This document shows, piece by piece, positions 18,001-23,648 of a stretch of DNA of 26,557 nt. The notes below the pieces were generated by a model. It was not told where the DNA came from. It saw nothing but the letters and a program-made list of their open reading frames with translations, and searched no databases. Origin of the DNA: Elysia marginata. Taxonomy: Eukaryota; Mollusca; Gastropoda; Plakobranchidae. The position numbers and the translations under genes are program-made. How positions within the stretch are numbered: position 1 is the stretch's first letter; every line of letters begins with the position of its first letter. Where the stretch lies: positions 301,899-328,455 of the forward strand of contig BMAT01012720.1 of assembly GCA_019649035.1 (NCBI GenBank). The letters are read 5' to 3'.

Positions 18001-20569
18001 TTTAATTTTGGAGTAACCAAAATCTGAAAACAACAATGTTTTTCAAAAAAATGTCATTAAATATATTTGTCCTTATTTCTGTTTAAATTGAAATAAAAAA
18101 AAACTTTCCATTATATCAGGACAATAACACAAAGTTAAGAAGGTTTTTCTGGTTTAAATAACCATTCTCGAGCTGTATGCACATTATTACTAGAAACCGC
18201 ATGAGATGAAAGAATTTACATCAACTGATTTGCAATCCCCTGGAGCGGAAAGACCAGGCCTCATGATGATTACATCCCCTTCAACCAGGAGCGGATGTGG
18301 CAAGTTGACAAGGTATCCGTCCCGCATTATCCACTGCAGTGAAATGCATGGAGAGATTGGCAAATGTAGCATGGGGTAGCTCCTCTGAACCCATTTGTTA
18401 TCACTGGCTGCACCTGACAAAAGAAAAAGTAGGAAAAACATAATGGTAAAAAAAAGCACCAGAAACTATGATACTTTACCCTGTTTGCGACCCAGAAAAA
18501 CCCTATCAAACATCCCATCCAAACATTTTCATGTCTTGGCATTCTGAATCCCTCACTTATTTATGAGCAAAACACACTTTAAATAATCAATATATCAAAA
18601 TTAGGTGATTGAAAGATTTTAAATGTCTTTCAATCATTTGATTGCGCAGTGGATCTCTCCATAATTTATCAAAATGAGACCCTGAGATATGGCTTTCTAT
18701 CATTAGAAAAGCAAAAAAAAAAGACAGGAGAAAAAGGCCATAAAAGTTTAGAACAGCTGAATAAACCTGAGACACAGCAGTGTAAGCCAGTGTTACAAAA
18801 ATTAATATTAAGACATTTAATGACTGTAAAGTTAATCAAACATGGGCTTAGGTATAGAAACGTCTTAAGTTTCACCTGGCCTAAAAACTGGACAACTGAC
18901 TGAGGACACCCCAAACTATTTTTATCAAAAGTTTATATCTCATATTGCTCTTTGGTGACTTAGACCTGGATATTCTAGGCTGCAGCACTATTCTGTTTAT
19001 TATTCAAATGATAAAACAAGTACATAAAATGAAAAAAAATATACATATTTGACATAAAATATCCTATATTGTTTTTTTTTTCCTCCAGACAATCAATCAT
19101 ACTTCAACAGCTGTATCTGTTTCAAAGGAAACAATACAGTATTTCATGTGACATTATTCTTGTTTTAAAGCATGTGTAGCATCACTTAGATCATCCAGTT
19201 TTTATCTGTCGCACAAGCAGACATATCAATTTGTTCATGGTATACAATACTACACCTCTAGTCCTGATATTTGAAACTCTGCAGTATCAAAATTCAATTT
19301 AAGTTACCTGAATTTCCAAGTATCAGTATTTATTATAAAAGAAAGATAAATATCGGTAATCTGAATATGGTTCACATCAAACAAGTTAAGTATTCAATAA
19401 TTTGGACTCAACAATATTAAACTTTAAAAACCATATAGTAGAGCTCAATGACTTCCACATACCACGTAAGGTCTCCAGAAACTTTACGATAAGATTGGAG
19501 TGCTTATTAAGTCTTCTCTGAATTTGAAGATAGAGCAAGATGCAATTTGATGCAGCTGCGACAAGAATGAAGATTGCCTCAAAGATCAGCCAAGCTTTTG
19601 TACCACTTGAGGATCTAGACAGCAATCGTGTTTAAAAAAAAAGTTTATGTTAAGACTTGACAGATATATGATTAAGGTTATGATTTCATTTGAACTGTAT
19701 ATAAGATTCTCCAAAAAAGAGAAATATCATACAATATTTTATCATTTTAGAAGCACATTGGATTTTAACTTAAAAAAAATATCTTGAAACAATATTTAAA
19801 CATCACATCTTGTGATTTTCACATGCTGTTCAAAGGATTTTTCAAAGCTTAAATTTGCAAAAATTCCTAAAAATTTATGATAATTGCAATTCAAAAGAAT
19901 GGTGTGTTATTTTGAGAACAATTTTTGGAAAGAAAAAGGGCTGCTCTACTAATTTCTGACTGTTTTTCATTTACACTGTTACACAAAAAGCCTCAAGGCT
20001 GATATACAAAATTTTCCCATGTAAATATTTTCAAATATTCTTCTTATTAATAATATTATGAAATATTTCACAGCCAGTGTAAACGAGTTGGATGTCAGAA
20101 ATTCTAGTTTAAGAAAACAACTTTTGAACGTAGATTTATTCCTCTTTATCTCTATATTTAAAATGAAAAGAAATTAAAAAATATTTTGCTACTGCATTTT
20201 GTAACATTTTATGCAATTTCAGCATTTAATAATTCAGAAAAATGCATTGTTTAAAATATAAATGACTAATAATGTTTTAAAAATTGCTACCTTCGACTTA
20301 TACAGCTGGCAAGAAAAATGGTAACTTACCTACCATCACTGTCTACAAATGCTGCTATAAAAAGAGAGACACTTATGACCAAGAGGCAAACAAGTGAAAA
20401 AGGGCTGAAACATGTAGATTTTCCCCGCATAGCGGAAAGAAAGTGCCGCCACTTTTCCTTCGTCTGAGTTCTTGTGTGTTCATCAACGACTTTGCTCAAT
20501 TCAGTATGGAGAAACTGCAAAGCTTCCACCGTTTTGAGGCCGGGCATTTTGACGTCAAAATACTCTTTA
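67..20569 (-). CDS. TMEM94: TMEM94-like P-type ATPase-related ER membrane protein, 5' two thirds of gene (exons joined)
   Basis: Exons in transcript order: 20330-20569, 19463-19614, 18220-18413, 17107-17243, up to 15508 (low end in the gap), 14624-14710, 13082-13195, 11695-11868, 10227-10404, 9775-9830, 8802-8867, 7718-7839, 7144-7237, 6195-6303, 4199-4301, 3485-3649, 2616-2790, 1530-1613, 943-1060, tentatively 67-129. All borders are AG/GT and codon phases agree across junctions. Seen: two membrane helices, LVEGDVIIMRPG (actuator-like), VHGVLPLLPILLPGLWSL (membrane), DKKGILSWPNP (phosphorylation-site-like), YCTAFAYKPLP, and FLGMISLQYQAR followed by VFAEKMGL (P-domain-like). These match vertebrate TMEM94 block by block, from memory. 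Known: TMEM94 is an ER protein of about 1350 residues, reported to act in Mg2+ uptake. About 830 residues are here; the C-terminal membrane domain lies left of the window. The start is either the ATG at 20547 or in an unseen upstream exon. Confidence 0.93.
130..942 (-). other. TMEM94: TMEM94 intron (or gene part) below 943
   Basis: Apart from the miniature element at 604-900 this stretch is AT-rich intron-like sequence. A plus-strand open frame at 49-336 overlaps it; its C-terminal half is charged (e.g. NPETGELEKDLKETEFF), but I find no start context, splice pattern or homology for it. Confidence 0.5.
604..900. mobile_element. piggyBac-type miniature element (MITE)
   Basis: The segment starts TTAACCCCTTCGTGATGT and ends ACATTATATGTCACCAAGGGGTTAA, so inverted CCCCTT termini sit inside TTAA, the target and duplication of piggyBac transposons. 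It is 297 bp with both TTAAs and has no coding frame. Inside, CGTACATTGTATG (766-778) and CATACAATGTACG (821-833) form a perfect 13-bp inverted pair. It lies just 3' of the 943-1060 exon in an intron. Non-autonomous; any helper transposase is not in the window. Confidence 0.7.
943..1060 (-). CDS. TMEM94: TMEM94 exon: P-domain-like
   Basis: The acceptor CTCACTCAG precedes 1060. It begins VFAEKMGLEAGWNCHVSLMP, almost identical to human VFAEKMGLETGWNCHISLTP, then turns into a Ser/Asn-rich linker. The donor is less sure: AG/GTCTGA at 937-942 leaves phase 1, which fits the candidate exon at 67-129. Confidence 0.94.
1061..2615 (-). other. TMEM94: Two TMEM94 introns, nothing else recognised
   Basis: The introns are 1061-1529 and 1614-2615. 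They are AT-rich with many A and T homopolymers. I see no conserved coding block, RNA gene or clear repeat. Confidence 0.6.
1530..1613 (-). CDS. TMEM94: TMEM94 exon: P-domain-like helix and strand
   Basis: The 84-bp exon in phase 0 has acceptor TTTTTCAG and donor GTAAGT (1524-1529). It encodes DFVTLISKLESACIKFVHFS followed by KENEVRSR, matching human DIVRLIDGLVNACIRFVYFSLEDELKSK. In active P-type pumps this strand ends in TGD(K); here HFSKENE takes its place. Confidence 0.96.
2616..2790 (-). CDS. TMEM94: TMEM94 exon: P-domain-like start, with Ser-rich loop
   Basis: The acceptor GTGGTCAG precedes 2790 and the donor GTGAGG lies at 2610-2615. It encodes an acidic start, then QRQRSHSVDSLLEL, and ends QTFLGMISLQYQARQ, matching human GQIFMGMVSSQYQAR. 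The RQRSHS segment sits where human TMEM94 has RRSSWSSDEG and may be a basophilic-kinase site (inference). Phase in is 2, phase out is 0. Confidence 0.95.
2846..3248. repeat. Inverted-repeat-bounded segment, possible MITE
   Basis: Plus-strand TTGATTTATTTACAGTCAAG followed by TCCATATA at 2846-2873 is matched in inverse by TATATGGACTTAAATAAATC AA at 3227-3248, apart from five extra bases in the left arm. The left arm (TACAGTCAAGTCCATATAAA) resembles pogo-type ends. No coding frame lies between the arms and no target duplication is clear. Confidence 0.35.
3485..3649 (-). CDS. TMEM94: TMEM94 exon: nucleotide-binding-like domain, end
   Basis: The acceptor TTTTCAG precedes 3649 and the donor GTAGAA lies at 3479-3484. 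It encodes KRILDFYHRNSMVAYCTAFA and then YKPLPR, matching human KKVLDFYQRACLSGYCSAFAYKPM. In P-type pumps the equivalent segment is the conserved 'R-L-x-x-A-Y-K'-like strand of the nucleotide-binding domain. It leaves in phase 2 (GG), completed to Gly. Confidence 0.96.
3650..4198 (-). other. TMEM94: TMEM94 intron, nothing else recognised
   Basis: AT-rich intron with scattered TCTAGA/AGATCTAGAT strings. No gene, RNA or repeat family could be supported. Confidence 0.6.
4199..4301 (-). CDS. TMEM94: TMEM94 exon
   Basis: The acceptor TTGACCAG precedes 4301 and the donor GTTGGT lies at 4193-4198. It encodes LMTQGTGDLVLDCCTDAWTG followed by ADLHLLSELDR, matching human LSHGTADVVLEACTDFWDGADIYPLSGSDR. 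A second AG six codons in (GGTCAG) is out of phase, so the outer acceptor is chosen. Confidence 0.95.
4302..5480 (-). other. TMEM94: TMEM94 intron, left part
   Basis: A short direct repeat (AAATCAAGTGTAAAAA, about 4328 and 4378) and a motif near 5219 (TATAAAGCGCCTAGAG) resembling tails of common invertebrate retroposons are the only notable items. No coding block is seen. Confidence 0.5.
5480..6180. other. GC-richer intronic island with duplicated coding-like segment
   Basis: This part of the intron is less AT-rich than its flanks. It holds a tandem pair at 5892-5964 and 5965-6036 and an inverted pair GGGCTCATGCAC (5692-5703) / GTGCATGAGCCC (6043-6054). A plus-strand open frame through the second copy reads VEMERVNDDDYEPNNFRPRV and ends near 6090. 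A minus-strand frame ends MPKRSKELSSHCLAKKLRQM (about 5735-5805). Neither is recognised. It may be a decayed transposon. Confidence 0.4.
5892..6036 (+). repeat. Tandem duplication, two copies of about 73 bp
   Basis: Both copies start GTAGAAATG and end TTGCG and are roughly three quarters identical by eye. The first copy has an in-frame TAA, while the second stays open on the plus strand as if selection once held it. The source is unknown. Confidence 0.7.
6195..6303 (-). CDS. TMEM94: TMEM94 exon
   Basis: The acceptor TTCTCAG precedes 6303 and the donor GTAAAA lies at 6189-6194. It encodes PEEEAEREKQNRARSFIQHK and then IPMPNQVSVVARDKLTG. It aligns with the human stretch ending PPLSHMISLFIKD, with conserved hydrophobic pattern. 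It enters in phase 0 and leaves in phase 1. Confidence 0.88.
6304..7143 (-). other. TMEM94: TMEM94 intron, nothing else recognised
   Basis: AT-rich. The minus-strand frame that is open from the 7144-7237 exon to 6841 reads lysine- and phenylalanine-rich and has no family resemblance, so I treat it as intron. Confidence 0.6.
7144..7237 (-). CDS. TMEM94: TMEM94 exon
   Basis: The acceptor CCTCTCCAG precedes 7237. It encodes CLCSLSKEMGFTDDAVNVFC and then QEAILGAYRQ, matching human LCELARLIGFTPGAKELFKQE..ALYR. Two donors 3 nt apart fit: GTAGGT at 7138-7143 (used here, adds Val) or GTGGTA at 7141-7146. Both keep phase 0. The open frame continues into the intron to 6841, but that extension is not coding in appearance. 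Confidence 0.9.
7238..7717 (-). other. TMEM94: TMEM94 intron, nothing else recognised
   Basis: AT-rich intron. A 65-codon plus-strand open frame (7436-7633) has no homology or codon character. Confidence 0.6.
7718..7839 (-). CDS. TMEM94: TMEM94 exon: nucleotide-binding-like domain, start
   Basis: The acceptor CACCCCAG precedes 7839 and the donor GTGAGA lies at 7712-7717. It encodes GLDILLNTCNENTSEWYTQF followed by TDHVACAA, matching the human GLNVLLNLCDAS...FSDHLCNIA. It ends in phase 2 (AG), completed to Arg by the next exon. Confidence 0.94.
7840..8461 (-). other. TMEM94: TMEM94 intron, nothing else recognised
   Basis: AT-rich intron sequence between the 7718-7839 exon and the miniature element; no other feature supported. 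Confidence 0.6.
8462..8763. mobile_element. Second piggyBac-type miniature element
   Basis: The left end TCAACCTCTTGACTGCGCTG (TTAA mutated to TCAA) and the right end GGAGGGGTTAA are imperfect inverses. The length of about 300 bp matches the element at 604-900. Internal GACGTACCACGTACATCC recalls GGACGTAC inside the first element. Both lie in TMEM94 introns. It has decayed more than the first and carries no transposase. Confidence 0.5.
8802..8867 (-). CDS. TMEM94: TMEM94 small exon
   Basis: The 66-bp exon in phase 0 has acceptor TTCTCAG and donor GTAAAG (8796-8801). It encodes FDDPRWKDHIAALKPL, matching the human FDDSNWQLHLTSLKPL block. Confidence 0.93.
8868..9774 (-). other. TMEM94: TMEM94 intron, nothing else recognised
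   Basis: AT-rich. A plus-strand 75-codon open frame (9072-9299) includes a short GC-richer stretch (GGATCAGGCGGATCAGGCAC) but has no splice borders or recognised family. Confidence 0.5.
9775..9830 (-). CDS. TMEM94: TMEM94 small linker exon
   Basis: The 56-bp exon has acceptor TCCCACAG and donor GTAAAC (9769-9774). It reads DPDARCAIEVLDVTPDSGK with Asp split over the junction. No strong homology is seen; it is supported by clean borders, phase match on both sides and its place in the variable loop between the phosphorylation-like and nucleotide-binding-like parts. Confidence 0.82.
10227..10404 (-). CDS. TMEM94: TMEM94 exon: DKKGILSWPNP phosphorylation-site-like motif
   Basis: The acceptor GATTCCAG precedes 10404 and the donor GTAGGT lies at 10221-10226. 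It begins VMCCVDKKGILSWPNP, the family form of the P-type DKTGTLT motif, with the aspartate kept. The exon continues with an acidic run (EEEEEN) and a strongly basic run (ERRKKRSR). The charged tail is a likely disordered cytosolic loop. It ends in phase 1 and joins the 9775-9830 exon as an Asp codon. Confidence 0.96.
10405..11694 (-). other. TMEM94: TMEM94 intron with one diverged inverted repeat
   Basis: Around 10992-11041 and 11095-11150 two roughly 50-bp arms are imperfect inverses, anchored by ACAGCATTTGTCAAAG (11026-11041) and CTTTTGCCAAATGCTGT (11095-11111). This could be a small hairpin-type mobile element. The rest is plain AT-rich intron. Confidence 0.4.
11695..11868 (-). CDS. TMEM94: TMEM94 exon ahead of the phosphorylation-like site
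   Basis: The acceptor TCTCCAG precedes 11868 and the donor GTAAGT lies at 11689-11694. The 58-codon exon in phase 0 ends FEMLHALGSVT, matching human LLHSLGSVT directly before the DKxG motif. The pyrimidine tract of the acceptor is built from TTATC repeats (GATAA units on the plus strand). Confidence 0.95.
11869..13081 (-). other. TMEM94: TMEM94 intron containing the minisatellite
   Basis: Next to the exon acceptor (11871-11900) is a short GATAA repeat on the plus strand. Then plain AT-rich sequence, the 46-bp minisatellite, and further AT-rich sequence. No other gene is seen. Confidence 0.6.
12334..12655. repeat. 46-bp minisatellite, 7 full copies
   Basis: Seven head-to-tail copies of 46 bp, each beginning AAGTTTAGCACATCCAG or a one- or two-base variant and ending in TGCTAT. 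No indels: 7 x 46 = 322 bp exactly. Variant positions (AAGG/AAGT, CATC/CATT, ACAT/ACGT, CAGTGC/CAATGC) are shuffled between copies, as expected from unequal exchange or gene conversion. At each junction GTGCTA-TAAGTT-TAGCAC can fold into a small hairpin. It lies in an intron; no spacers, so not CRISPR. Confidence 0.95.
13082..13195 (-). CDS. TMEM94: TMEM94 exon: fourth membrane helix
   Basis: The acceptor CCTGCAG precedes 13195 and the donor GTGAAG lies at 13076-13081; phase 0 on both sides. It encodes VHGVLPLLPILLPGLWSLVN followed by TFGQEY. This matches human VNGVLPILPLLFPVLWVLA. The proline-rich helix corresponds to the transport helix (M4) in P-type pumps. Confidence 0.95.
13357..13521. 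mobile_element. pogo/Tigger-type miniature element
   Basis: It starts CAGCGGAACCCCTCAATAAAG and ends CTTTATTCAGGAGTTCCACTG. The ends are inverses with three or four mismatches over 21 bp and are flanked by TA on both sides (13355-13356 and 13522-13523). The CAGTGGAAC terminus plus TA duplication is typical of pogo/Tigger members of the Tc1/mariner superfamily. It is 165 bp, has no coding frame, and depends on a transposase in trans. Confidence 0.75.
13524..14623 (-). other. TMEM94: TMEM94 intron, nothing else recognised
   Basis: AT-rich intron sequence without a recognised repeat or gene. Confidence 0.6.
14624..14710 (-). CDS. TMEM94: TMEM94 exon: membrane-proximal segment
   Basis: The acceptor CTGCCCTAG precedes 14710 and the donor GTTAGC lies at 14618-14623. 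The exon is 87 bp in phase 0 and encodes ILSMAFNLCRFLYLDEDGG and then HWAEFLIVLQ. It aligns with the human segment ITNALRFIF...WQYTLLQLQ between the third and fourth membrane helices. It is markedly GC-richer than its introns. Confidence 0.9.
14946..15016 (+). repeat. (AAT)n microsatellite
   Basis: A nearly pure AAT/ATA run with a GAT and an AAAAAT interruption. It lies 55 bp before the assembly gap. Open frames read as poly-Asn or poly-Ile here are artefacts of the repeat. Confidence 0.97.
15072..15439. other. Assembly gap (368 Ns)
   Basis: The run of N hides the 3' part of a TMEM94 exon, its donor and the start of the next intron. The stated length may be only an estimate. Confidence 0.99.
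15440..15508 (-). CDS. TMEM94: TMEM94 exon cut by assembly gap
   Basis: The acceptor TTACAG precedes 15508. The exon reads QILNDETVKPLSLLENERCT and runs into the Ns at 15439. It matches the human block with PVTALDNERFTVQ. The following 15 or so residues, expected to form most of the third membrane helix, and the donor are hidden in the gap. Confidence 0.88.
15613..15703. repeat. 29-bp inverted repeat (hairpin) at retroposon 3' end
   Basis: The left arm 15613-15641 and right arm 15675-15703 are inverse copies with two mismatches (core GGCAGGCACATCAAACCT versus AGGTTTGATGTGTCTGCC), with a 33-nt loop. It sits exactly at the 3' end of the non-LTR retroposon fragment on the minus strand and may be its 3' stem-loop or a nested small element. 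Confidence 0.8.
15640..16530 (-). pseudogene. Non-LTR retrotransposon, 5'-truncated reverse transcriptase fragment
   Basis: The minus-strand frame 16066-16467 (open upstream to about 16520) reads NVRHADDTIIMAETLERLQQ and continues with NAKKTKTVHIGK and YQYLGHILSEGRNR. This is the reverse transcriptase active-site region onward, with HADD in place of the usual YADD. Frame 15861-16127 carries YGCKTWTFTKVVKDKIKFFE and FEMRCYRRVLRISWKEHKTN, and frame 15746-15934 carries HYAGHVIRV and GRRRPKRSWTDDIKQW. These are the usual C-terminal blocks of such elements (RTE- or CR1-like; clade not decided). Three frames are needed, so it is dead. It lies in a TMEM94 intron, same orientation as the gene. Confidence 0.9.
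16911..17084. repeat. 26-bp minisatellite, about 6.7 copies
   Basis: The copies begin at 16911, 16937, 16963, 16989, 17015, 17041 and 17067 (partial). The core is TCAATCAGTATTTAGGAATG plus GATGAA, without indels. It ends 16 bp from the donor hexamer (17101-17106) of the TMEM94 exon at 17107-17243, so the intron begins with it in the transcript. Confidence 0.93.
17107..17243 (-). CDS. TMEM94: TMEM94 exon: linker ahead of third membrane segment
   Basis: The acceptor CTTCCCAG precedes 17243 and the donor GTATTC lies at 17101-17106. The exon encodes a polar Ser/Pro/Lys linker followed by KKFILQETPILKNF, matching the human segment around FRVLETPVIDNI. It ends in phase 2. A 26-bp minisatellite starts only about 17 bp past the donor in the transcript direction. 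Confidence 0.92.
17244..18219 (-). other. TMEM94: TMEM94 intron, nothing else recognised
   Basis: AT-rich; short TG/T runs near 17920. Overlapping open frames on both strands (17644-17877) have no homology. Confidence 0.6.
18220..18413 (-). CDS. TMEM94: TMEM94 exon: actuator-like segment
   Basis: The acceptor TTGTCAG precedes 18413 and the donor GTAAAT lies at 18214-18219. The exon carries SLQWIMRDGYLVNLPHPLLV and then EGDVIIMRPG, very close to the human block RDGHLVNLP...LLVEGDIIALRPG. In P-type ATPases the equivalent V-x-GD-hydrophobic motif belongs to the actuator domain. No TGE-type dephosphorylation loop is seen in this or the next exon. This is the strongest single match to the family. 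Confidence 0.96.
18414..19462 (-). other. TMEM94: TMEM94 intron, nothing else recognised
   Basis: AT-rich intron sequence; open frames here are short and unconserved. Confidence 0.6.
19463..19614 (-). CDS. TMEM94: TMEM94 exon: second membrane helix
   Basis: The acceptor GTCTAG precedes 19614 and the donor GTATGT lies at 19457-19462. The reading is SSSGTKAWLIFEAIFILVAA followed by a further hydrophobic run and the basic QIQRRLNKHSN. It corresponds to the second N-terminal helix and the start of the cytosolic segment before the actuator-like region. It enters in phase 2 and leaves in phase 1; both agree with the neighbouring exons. Confidence 0.92.
19615..20329 (-). other. TMEM94: TMEM94 intron, nothing else recognised
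   Basis: AT-rich intron sequence with A/T runs; nothing else seen. Confidence 0.6.
20330..20569 (-). CDS. TMEM94: TMEM94 exon: N-terminus and first membrane helix
   Basis: The acceptor TTTCCAG precedes 20569 and the donor GTAAGT lies at 20324-20329. The exon encodes an amphipathic N-terminal helix (MPGLKTVEALQFLHTELSKV) and a basic stretch ending SAMRGK. A hydrophobic helix follows, SPFSLVCLLVISVSLFIAAF. The ATG at 20545-20547 has A at -3 and would give an N-terminus slightly shorter than the human one. The frame stays open upstream to the acceptor, so a start in an earlier exon is also possible. The exon ends in phase 2 (AG), completing Arg with the next exon. Confidence 0.88.
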
Positions 20570-20669
20570 CTGGAAACAGGAATAAGAATAAGTTTTGTAA
20601 CCACATAAATATTACCCTGATCAATTGCTTTCTAAGAGTAATTTGCATGGCTCAATGAGTATTCAAGTT

Positions 20670-21260
20670 TATAAAAATAATAACATTTATTTCTTATTCA
20701 GGGCTTTCCCTTTTTACAAGCTCAAAGCGCTTTAGATTGGGTAAAGCAGTCAAATAGATAACAAAATAGTTGACATTGAAACATATTTGACTTAAAAAAA
20801 AGATTATTGATTAGGTAGACATACAATGAAGGCAGTCCGGAAAAAGACAGCAAAAATAACTATTGCAATGTAAATGATGACCATAGCTAAAAGTAAAATT
20901 TACAAATAAAACGATGTAGAGAAAAATAAATTATGTCTTGAAGTTAAAAGCAAGCTACACTAAACAAATAAATGGTAGACATAAAAGAAAGATAAATAGT
21001 ACCTCTGCAGAAGATGAAAAAAAATGTTGATTCATGTACAGAACTATGTAAGCAGCTTTGATGAATACAATATCACAAGTGCTGACAAAAACTTTTTATA
21101 AACAATACTTCTAAACTAAGTGTGATCACAATATCATATGCTTTGGAAAACAAATATTTTTTTTTGACTTTCCTTAAAAAGTGACAGTTTAAGAATGCTT
21201 TTCAAATTTTCCAGGAAGGCATTTCATGTCCATACACCTTGATAGTCAAATGTTCTTTTC
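20670..21260. repeat. Possible dispersed retroposon-like repeat
   Basis: The stretch starts AATAATAACATTTATTTCTT, then TTTTTACAAGCTCAAAGCGC, which read on the minus strand resembles the GCGCTTT...TTATTATT tails of dispersed repeats common in marine invertebrates. Near 21200, GGAAGGCATTTCATG recalls an internal block of the same kind of repeat. The extent and class are guesses. Confidence 0.3.
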
Positions 21261-22680
21261 CCGACAAGCAAGCGTTAATTGAAATATTAACTTCCAGTGT
21301 CTGGTCTTGGAAAGACATTAGAATTGAAATTTGATAGATCTGATTTCAGACTTGGAAGTGAGGCTTAGTTCATTGTAGCGCAAAAATGCTAATGACTAAA
21401 GATAAGATAAACAAACTGGTCACTCTCAACTTTTTATAGCTGAGTCCACGAGACAAAATGATTACTGTGTTGTATAACCTTGAAAATTTCGACTTACAAG
21501 TATTACAGAATTGTGAGCAACCTTTTGACCATTGTGACCATAGTTAAAGAACATCAGTTTTCTGTAACGAGGGCCAGGAAAAAAATGAAAATCTAAAAGT
21601 GGTAACATTAACTGAAGACCCAGGAAGCCACAATTGCCCTTGAATTGGCTAATACAGTATACTATTTTTAAAATCTATTTATTTTTAAGGCAACTTGAAA
21701 CAAAATTAGCTTGTTGATCTCTATCACTTTGTGTAAGTCTGCCATATGGCATGAAGTATTTCCACACAGGTATGCCACCCTTGCAGAAGTAGCTAATCCC
21801 TAGTTGCTTTGATAAAATAGATAATGGCATCCCATTAAGGAAATCATCCCATTTTGCATGATGTGTGTGTCAGCCCCTAGGTGTATACATACATGAAACC
21901 TAAACCTCAATCTCATCAAGATCTGTCAATTTGTCATCCAATCTATAGATATCTGAATCTAGATTACGAGAAAAAACACCCATTAATATGCATGTAGAGG
22001 CACTCTTGAACCATTGCAGTTCCTCAAGACTTTACCAGGTTAACAAAAGTACATTATCAATATCGACTGTAGGCCTACTTGTTCAACATGTCAGATTATA
22101 GACCAGTGGCTACTTAGTCAAGGAGACATTTTCGTGTATATTATGTTTAGGCCTATTTCTTATAAAAATGAACCCTGGAAAACAAGCCATATTATTTGTA
22201 AATTTGATAATTCTATCTGACTTATTAAGAAAGTTGATATCAGTATTTCTTTCGAGCTGGCAAAGTCTTGAGGGACTGCAATTGTTCAACTTTCAAGAGT
22301 ACCCATTTGTAGATCTCATTTAGTTTTTAGATTTAAAAGTAGATAATTTAAATTTAGATTCTAGCCTTTGAAGCTTTACAAATTTTATATTATAAACTAA
22401 ATCTAAATCTAATCTAGAACTGGAATCTAAAATAACGTGGCTGTTTAGGATCAAGCAGTAGACGTTTTAAAATAGCAGTAGGCTGTTGTGTTAATAACCT
22501 GATAAAGATTCTGGATAAGAGGAATTTTAGAACTAAGAAGCAGATATGTTAAACATTCTTTCAAAAGCAGTTAACAAGATTCTAGATCTCATTTAAGAGA
22601 ACAAAAACTTCAGAAAGTCATCTTCTTTTAGCTTTTGTTTATGTTGGCTAGCCTACTTTGTTATGATGGAGAAAACGAAA
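21261..22680. other. Upstream or 5' intron sequence of TMEM94, nothing recognised
   Basis: AT-rich sequence with many TCTAGA/AATCTAAATC strings (22320-22440, 22560-22600). No exon, RNA gene or element could be supported. Confidence 0.5.
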
Positions 22681-22689
22681 GTAGACAAA

Positions 22690-23239
22690 CGGTAAAATCC
22701 TTCTGATGTAAGAGTAGTAGAGTAGTGTCCCCTTTCTAGGCTCCATGCGCCTTGCCTAGCGGCTCGAACTACACGGTCTTGGACTCGGAAAGACGGAAAC
22801 GACGGAAAGAGTTGCAACCGGACTTATGCTCAGCAACATGCTGATTTCATTAATATTTTGTGTTTTCATCGTCTCGGTGTTCATGATCTCCTTGTAAGGT
22901 TTCTCATACTGAGCGTTGGTTGAACAAACGATACACTAGATCTAGATTCTAGATTAGTTTAAAATTAGGTTAGGGTGAAATTGAAAAGACAGTTCTGGCT
23001 GTGGGTGAGAGTCAGACGGAGAGAGGCAATGTGTTGAATGTCGCTGCTTGTGCCTTGTAGTACACTATATAATTTGTATTGTGAAGCCTGCTATGCCTAT
23101 GATGACCAAGCTTAATGTGCATTTGTGGCGGAGAAGGGTAGGAGTAGGACTAGGAGGGCAAGGAGTAGGCCAAGTTAAGATTAGAAATTGCCTCAGTAGT
23201 TAAGACCCCAAAGACGGTCATCGACCGGTTAGGGCTAAA
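22690..23239. promoter_or_regulatory. Likely divergent 5' region between TMEM94 and a plus-strand gene
   Basis: GC content rises and CpGs are frequent around 22740-22830 (e.g. AGACGGAAACGACGGAAAG). TMEM94 runs leftward and the first coding exon at 23240 runs rightward, so the untranslated exons and a shared promoter probably lie here. No TATA box or start site could be fixed. A splice acceptor TTGCCTCAG near 23190 could begin the plus-strand exon. Confidence 0.35.
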
Positions 23240-23280
23240 ATGCCAGAAGAAAAAGAACTGGACTTGGAGGCTCTTGATAG
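23240..23280 (+). CDS. Probable first coding exon of an unrecognised plus-strand gene
   Basis: The ATG at 23240 is in a good context (CTAAAATGCC, A at -3) and opens MPEEKELDLEALDR, ending with AG at 23280 before the consensus donor GTAAGC at 23281. An in-frame TAA lies about 27 codons... or fewer upstream, near 23200, so translation should start here or just above. It ends in phase 2. The acidic, helical N-terminus is not enough to name the family. The next exon is not found in the window; the intron holds the transposons at 23.6-26.1 kb. Confidence 0.5.
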
Positions 23281-23648
23281 GTAAGCAGTCATTTCGTCAC
23301 ACGGACATTTCGTCACATAATCGCAAAAGCTCGTGATGAGTTGACCGCCATGATTCAGGGATACTTTGTATATTTTTATACAATGAATCATAATTCATAA
23401 TATTGGGTATTGTGTTTTGTTCTTATTTGTTTTTGTTTGTTGTTTGTTAACAAAAAAATTTTTGGAAGACAAATACATTATATACATACCCCAAATGAGT
23501 TGCCATCCTTCATGCAAATGACTTGATATAACATCACGCTTCCCTTGTGTCCTCATTTTTCCCATGTTGTTCAAAATTTAAATTTTAATTTTAATAAAAT
23601 TCTAAAAACTTCTAAAACTCTACAAATTTAGGAACACTGTCTCAAATG
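23281..23648. other. Intron-like sequence 3' of the first exon
   Basis: Just past the donor is a direct repeat of CATTTCGTCAC (23290 and 23305 areas), which may mark the end of a transposon. The rest is AT-rich and unassigned. Confidence 0.4.

Noticed and set aside
22690..22760. Minus-strand ATG (MEPRKGTLLYYS) as the TMEM94 start
   Set aside because: No convincing donor in the phase needed by the 20330-20569 exon and no homology; it could be untranslated sequence.
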